From Branchiostoma floridae (taxonomy: Eukaryota > Chordata > Leptocardii > Amphioxiformes > Branchiostomatidae), in assembly GCF_000003815.2 (NCBI RefSeq), contig NC_049987.1, positions 8,449,100-8,513,099 of the forward strand: a stretch of DNA of 64,000 nt, read 5' to 3'. This document shows positions 58,733-64,000 of this stretch, piece by piece. Positions within the stretch are counted from its first letter, which is position 1, and each line of letters opens with the position of its first letter. The notes under the pieces were generated by a model. It worked only from the letters and a program-made list of their open reading frames with translations. It did not search any database and was not told the DNA's origin. The translations under genes and the position numbers were made by a program.

Positions 58733-61700
58733 GTAAGTCGGATACTTCGAATCCTACGAATCTTAGAGAGAATCTAATACCATATGGACAACTCCATTCA
58801 AAATGAACCATGATAGTACGTGAAGTGCAGTTAACATCCTAGGTGTCCTGATAACGCCGATATAAAACGAATGCAACTACGTGAAAGCCTTGGTGTAAGT
58901 TTTAGACCATTTTTCACATCCGCAGGACACTACAAAGCACATTTAGTGGGTTCCCAGATGGCAGGTGGGATTTGCTTGGCCCTATCTGCATCGATCATCT
59001 AAAGGTCGCCTTAACGAATATTCACAGCTTCGCTCCACGCTTATAGAAATTACCCTTCATCATCTGTCGTAGACACTTTGTTAAGGCTGTGGTTAATAAG
59101 GAAACGAAACGCCGTAACACCATTTTATGGCGTGGCATTGTCCTCAACTCTCATAATTGTTATTTTGAAGTACTGTGCTGTACGTGTAATTACAGCCCGG
59201 GGAACTAACGTAGCCTAGCTTGAGATAAAAGCCTGGCTTTTAACTGCGCCCCACCTCTGCCATAGATCGGTTCCTTAGCATTGGGCTGAACGTGATGGGG
59301 AATAAAAGTGCAATCTGACTGCTAATGAGGCGGGGAGAGGGTTGTTATGATCACAGGTTGTTCGGGAAGGGTGATTATGTTTGCACGCAGTGTAACATCT
59401 GGGAAGGAGGAAATACAACCGTCCCTAGGGGCTCGAGAAAAATGACGTTATATTATGGGAGAAAGTTTTATTTTTCCACTAGAGCAACCCACCCTTCTGT
59501 TGTTACCGTAGGAAGGTTGAATTTGAGAACACAAATGGGTTTGCAACAGTTTTTATAACAGATTCCCCTTAGAATTCATTGTTGGCTAAACTTTCCCTTC
59601 AAATGGAAGTCGTTGCGGTACCAATCATTGTTACTGTGGCGATGTCATTTTTCAGGAAGCCATATCTGCACCATATGTCTACATTTTCACGATTGGTTTT
59701 CGACTTAACGTAAAATGCCACAAAAATACGCTGTACTCAGCGCTGTTAGTGCCTTTATGTTTCCAAATGGCCGGATCTGCGTCGTAAGCCAGTTTTGCTT
59801 GCATGCATTGTACATCAGCAGACGTCTGCTGAGCTTCATTAGGCACGCCATCTGTCAGTATTAATTTAGACCAGACGGCATCAATACAGGAAAAGTGCAG
59901 TCTCTGGGGAGGATGATGTCTGCGCATCAGATTTTTATGTTATAATTCTACTCACAGAAATATTATCTCTGTCTTAAGTCTATGAGACCCTGCAAGATCA
60001 GATTAATCCTTCCAATATATTCTCATAAACCAAGCAGGCAGGGTGATTTGTGAATGCTAAGAAAAATCGTAAACAATTCATACCCCATCCAGTACATACG
60101 TTATTGGTTGCAAAGACGGAGCAATATGATTTGCCACCAAAAAAAGGTCTGCTGGTAAAACGGATGTTGACCTTACGTTTCCAAATAAAACTACCGTCAT
60201 CGATTCTTTGACTGGAAGTCGTGCGAAAAGGTCAAGTACGCCATTTCTTTGCAAAGCTATGGGATGGCATGGTGGGAAAGAAGTGATAAAATTTGATTGT
60301 ACCATAAAACAAACACGGCATAACATTTAACATGGGTTTGATCGGTTCGGGATGGAAGGTAAGCCGACAATAATACAAACAGTAAGCAAGTTATGAGCTC
60401 TCCAAAAGACACACGGATAGGCTGTGATAAAAAAGACTCTATGATGACGAAAACATCTAGCGTTTGATACTGTAGCTCTGTTTTGCCGGGGAGGTTAAAT
60501 AGGCTATTGGTAACCTCCTTGGTTTTGCCAGGTACTACCAATAGGAACAGCAGAGAGAGTCATACATGCACTATTCTAAGTTGTCAATATTGTGGCTTTT
60601 GTCCCAAACTTTGAGATCTTATATCAACATAAAAAGATGAATCTATCTATATATCGGCTGACATGTTGTCCCATGGAGTATCGTTGATTTAGGACCATAT
60701 GGAAATATATTTCAACTCCTATGGCGGAAAATCATAAATCTTTGCACATCATGATGACAAAATTCTAGAAGCGTCAAGTCCCTTTGTGAAGTTTAAAGCC
60801 GTAATTTCGCCCCCTCCCAACGCCGAAGGCATTACCCCAACCCCGGCAGTCCCCTGTCATTAGTGTTCAGTAATTTTCCCCTACACAATTAACACAGCGG
60901 GGTGCCGGGTTGGAAGCCCAGAGAAATGATTATTTCTCCAGGATACACGCACGAATATAAACGACGTAGAGGTGAACCTGTTAATGAAACGTTCCGAACA
61001 CAAGCGAGGTAATGAGCTCCTGGGTGGTTTTGCTGATGAGGAACCTCGCCGTAACAACGTCTCGGTGGGAGTGTTAGGGACAGGGAGATGCTTCTCTAGA
61101 TAAGGCAGGTTAGGCAGCGTTCAACAGCAGTCCTTGCTAACAGAAATAGATTTCATCTTTCAATGTATGTCATTGGTTTGGAGAAGTAAAGTTGAAAGTT
61201 TTTAGGAGTGAAAATGTTGAGATTATTGTTGAGATTATTTTCTTATCAGGTTGGACACAGGCGTTGCGAACGTGACCTGATCGTATAAAGCTCGATAAGA
61301 AATATTCTTAGATTTTTACGTTGATAACATTAGCAATTTATTTCCTCTTCCCAAATTTCAGAAATTATAGCTCTTTTTGTTTGTTGATATGATCTTAACT
61401 GTTTCAAAAGAGCATAGATTAAACTCCTACTAAAAGTCTTCTTCAGGCTCAGATACCTTGGAGGAACACGTGATCTCACGGAAACGTTGCGAGTAGCGGT
61501 TGTCACAAAGATACGATGATTGGTGTGCTCTGACATAGATAGCTCCCTTTCTTTCCCCAACATAAAACATTGTTCAGTGCCTGGGTTATGTTGTTTTGTT
61601 GTTAATGAGAAAGTAATAAACATAACCAATATATCACTTTTCTGACCTGATAAACGATGGCTGTATTGTTAGCTGGAGGCTAGAAATGAATGAACAGTTG

Positions 61701-64000
61701 ACATAGGCTGTATTTCTTAGATTCTTCAGGAATAAAAATCACAGCGTCTCTCTGTGGCGTCTATCTAGGCACATGCCTGGGGCGAACATGCCATAATACA
61801 TGGCATCGCCTGCAGTTGTCTTTACACACTAATCCTTTCAGCAGGGCAGTCAACAGGACAGCGCCATATGCTGCTAGCTAAGCCAGCAGATTTTCTTGCA
61901 TGATGTATCAGTTGCCTTTGGGTACGACTGAGTTTTAACTGATGGATGATGTACGAAACTTTTGCTCTATTTAAAAAGTTTACATCCGTTTTGAGTAATT
62001 GCATGTAACTTTTTGGAACATGCATTGGTAGACAATGAGTAAGAACAGCACGGCATTGCCAGCTGGGAGTATACATATTGCTGATTGCGCTTACAACAGG
62101 AAGCCCATTCCAATGTCACAACGTGGGCAAAACAACACTATCAACTGCGGTCGCTGAGGTTATACCCTGCAAGATAGGAACAACTTTCTTCCCACAGGAG
62201 GCTAACATTTCCCAGAGTCCAGTCACGTAGTGTCTGCACCGTTTGTCACATACGTCATTCCGAATGGGTGGTGATGAAACCGCCCCAACCTCACAGTCAT
62301 CCCGAAGATGTGAGGCTGCAATCTTCCAACATTTGTACCTTGAAGTGCGATTTCCTGGCTGCGGCCCTGACGGGTTGACCTGTGTTACCTCTGCATGTAG
62401 TTAAAGCCGCAGCGACCTGCCGAGAATCTAAAAGCCAATCCTAAATGTATGTCCGCTTTGAACTGAGTCCAAGCAACTCTTTCGTGAAATAAGCTCGATA
62501 CCATCTAAGGCGGGTGGCCTAAGAAAAATCAATCCGCCTTGAGAAGTGCGCCTGGAGATTACTTCTGGCCGTAATGTTCACGTAAGAGGCGTCTGCTGCA
62601 TCGCCATTAACCGTACTAGCAGATCCCTGAACAGGTAGAGGTGTTTATCTACCCCACCGCATCCCCTCCCCCCCGCATCCCCTCCCCCATGCCGCGAGGC
62701 GGCGATCGGCTTGCAACCTGGCTGCGACCTTAATTGGATCTCGACTTCACAATTGAAATATCATGCAAAATGTAAAAGGTCAAAAAGGACGAAAAAAGCA
62801 ATTAAACACACAAAGCTTCAAAACTTTACTTTTCATCCATGAAATTCATTGAGCGCTCTCTCAAATAGGTCGCTGGCAGCTAGCGCGGTCGTACCTTGGT
62901 CGCCACCTCAGTACCAGTGGAATGGGGGCGTTGCTATACTACGATTGTGAAAGTCTACATAGGTCTTTTATATAGGTCTCAGATGAATTTGTTCTTGTAT
63001 TCGAGCGGGAAGAAAACATTTCATTTTGTTAGTGTTGCAACAAGTCAGTGCCCTGGATGAAATATAGTGTCATATTCGTAACAGAAATGGAAACAGAAAG
63101 CTTTAGAAAAGCAACCTTTCCAGTGGAAGACCCCCGACAGCCAGAGATTGTGCACATGTGCAGCAAAGGCCGCTCGCGGGTGGTTGTTACGACAAAGATA
63201 TGATCCTATTTACTGTCTAGTGGAACAAGCATTCTATAAATAAGGCCACACAGACTTAATTTTATGGATGACCTTCGCGCGCTCATTGATTTTCGCCTGT
63301 TAAAAGAAATGTGGCCACGTATTACACAATAGCGTCCCTGGTCAATCAGAATTTCATGCTTGCCATAGGATCTGGTCTCCATGGTAAGGGACACATGGTC
63401 AGGGCATGTGGCGGCAGCACCCTTTATCCTTCTTTAAACAAGAATAGCAATATAAATATGATTGAACTGGCGACGATTGTCTCTTACAGTCTTAATGTAG
63501 GTGAACATAAGACAAACCAAGCCTGGGAAGAAGATTCTGTTTGTTTAGTCCTGTGGTTAAGCAGCATTTTTTAAGGCTAGATTTGTCTTTTGTTCGCCCG
63601 TGCGCATTAGTTTTGGGGTCTCCACAGGATGTCATCCGTAAAATGAAGTTGGTGTGGCCTAAACCATGCAGGCGGAGGGAAGTAAGAGAGATATTAGGTT
63701 TACGTCTTCCTTTTAGAATGGATGGAGGGGGGTCAGGACGGTCACTTTGGTGGAAATGTCATTTCTTCAACGGGAGGTCAAGAAACGCATTTGGAATAAT
63801 TTGCAGAAAAGAACGTGCATAACGTTGGTCTTCAGAGTCGTAAACGTGATGTCCTCTTGATATCATATCTTTGGTACCATATAAAAGCCATAGAATACTA
63901 CCTCAAAACCATTTTGTTACATCTTTGAGGTAAAACGTTGAAGCTTAAAGCGGTCGATGACTCGTCTGGTGAATTTAATTTCCTGCATCCTTTTTTCAAA
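58733..64000 (+). other. probable first intron of the Ig-domain gene
   Basis: No second Ig exon was found on the plus strand before the window ends. The stretch contains a dispersed repeat at 62722-62930 and a C-rich run near 62655-62690. Open frames are short and lack family motifs. Confidence 0.45.
62722..62930 (+). repeat. dispersed repeat, copy 2
   Basis: The same-orientation partner of 50114-50300; best kept are the GAGCGCTC and TGGAATGGGGGC blocks. A 20-25 base length difference comes from small insertions in the middle. Confidence 0.65.

Overview
The window looks like nuclear DNA of an intron-rich invertebrate deuterostome. A lancelet (Branchiostoma-type) genome is the best fit: GT-AG introns of a few hundred bases, CpG-containing AT-moderate sequence, C2H2 zinc-finger genes with the finger-coding exon starting just after a splice acceptor, a Helentron with an endonuclease domain, CR1/L2-like LINEs and many short foldback elements. 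The species call is inference; nothing in the window proves it. Nine runs of N (100 to 324 bases) interrupt the sequence, several of them inside genes.

Layout. 1-596 (minus) is the first part of a C2H2 zinc-finger gene that runs off the left edge. 5513-6724 (plus) is a second C2H2 gene in divergent orientation, with 12 complete fingers followed by decayed ones. Between the two lies a TTAA-flanked DNA transposon (2302-5097) with subterminal 30-31 bp arrays. Behind the second gene lies a 30-copy, 49-bp minisatellite (7016-8461). A broken non-LTR reverse transcriptase occupies 9220-10105.

10.67-25.65 kb holds a tandem duplication of a ten-exon D-amino-acid oxidase gene. Copy A (11956-15204) is complete and encodes 346 residues ending in a peroxisomal SRL tripeptide. 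Copy B (18663-25237) is inflated by a Tc1-like element upstream, a 250-290 bp satellite in intron 4 and a retroelement fragment in intron 8. Two assembly gaps remove its exon 6 and part of its exon 9, and its exon 7 carries a compensated frameshift in a conserved motif.

28.1-35.1 kb (minus) is a multi-exon Helentron: Cys-rich N-terminal region, Rep (HUH) region, SF1/Pif1-like helicase and a C-terminal endonuclease/exonuclease/phosphatase domain, with one frameshift. A related family of foldback repeats lies on both sides of it (27.55-27.83 and 36.46-38.12 kb). 44.69-46.49 kb (minus) is a 5'-truncated CR1/L2-type LINE with a (GAT)n tail.

The rest (38-44 kb, 46.5-58.3 kb, 58.7-64 kb) is mostly unannotatable noncoding sequence. 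The exception is the first coding exon (58348-58732, plus) of an immunoglobulin-superfamily membrane or secreted protein, whose later exons lie beyond the window. I see no single gene cluster acting as a new system. The most unusual structures are the TTAA element with its subterminal arrays, the unequal evolution of the two oxidase copies, and the Helentron with its variable N-terminal repeats and a hairpin around its stop codon.
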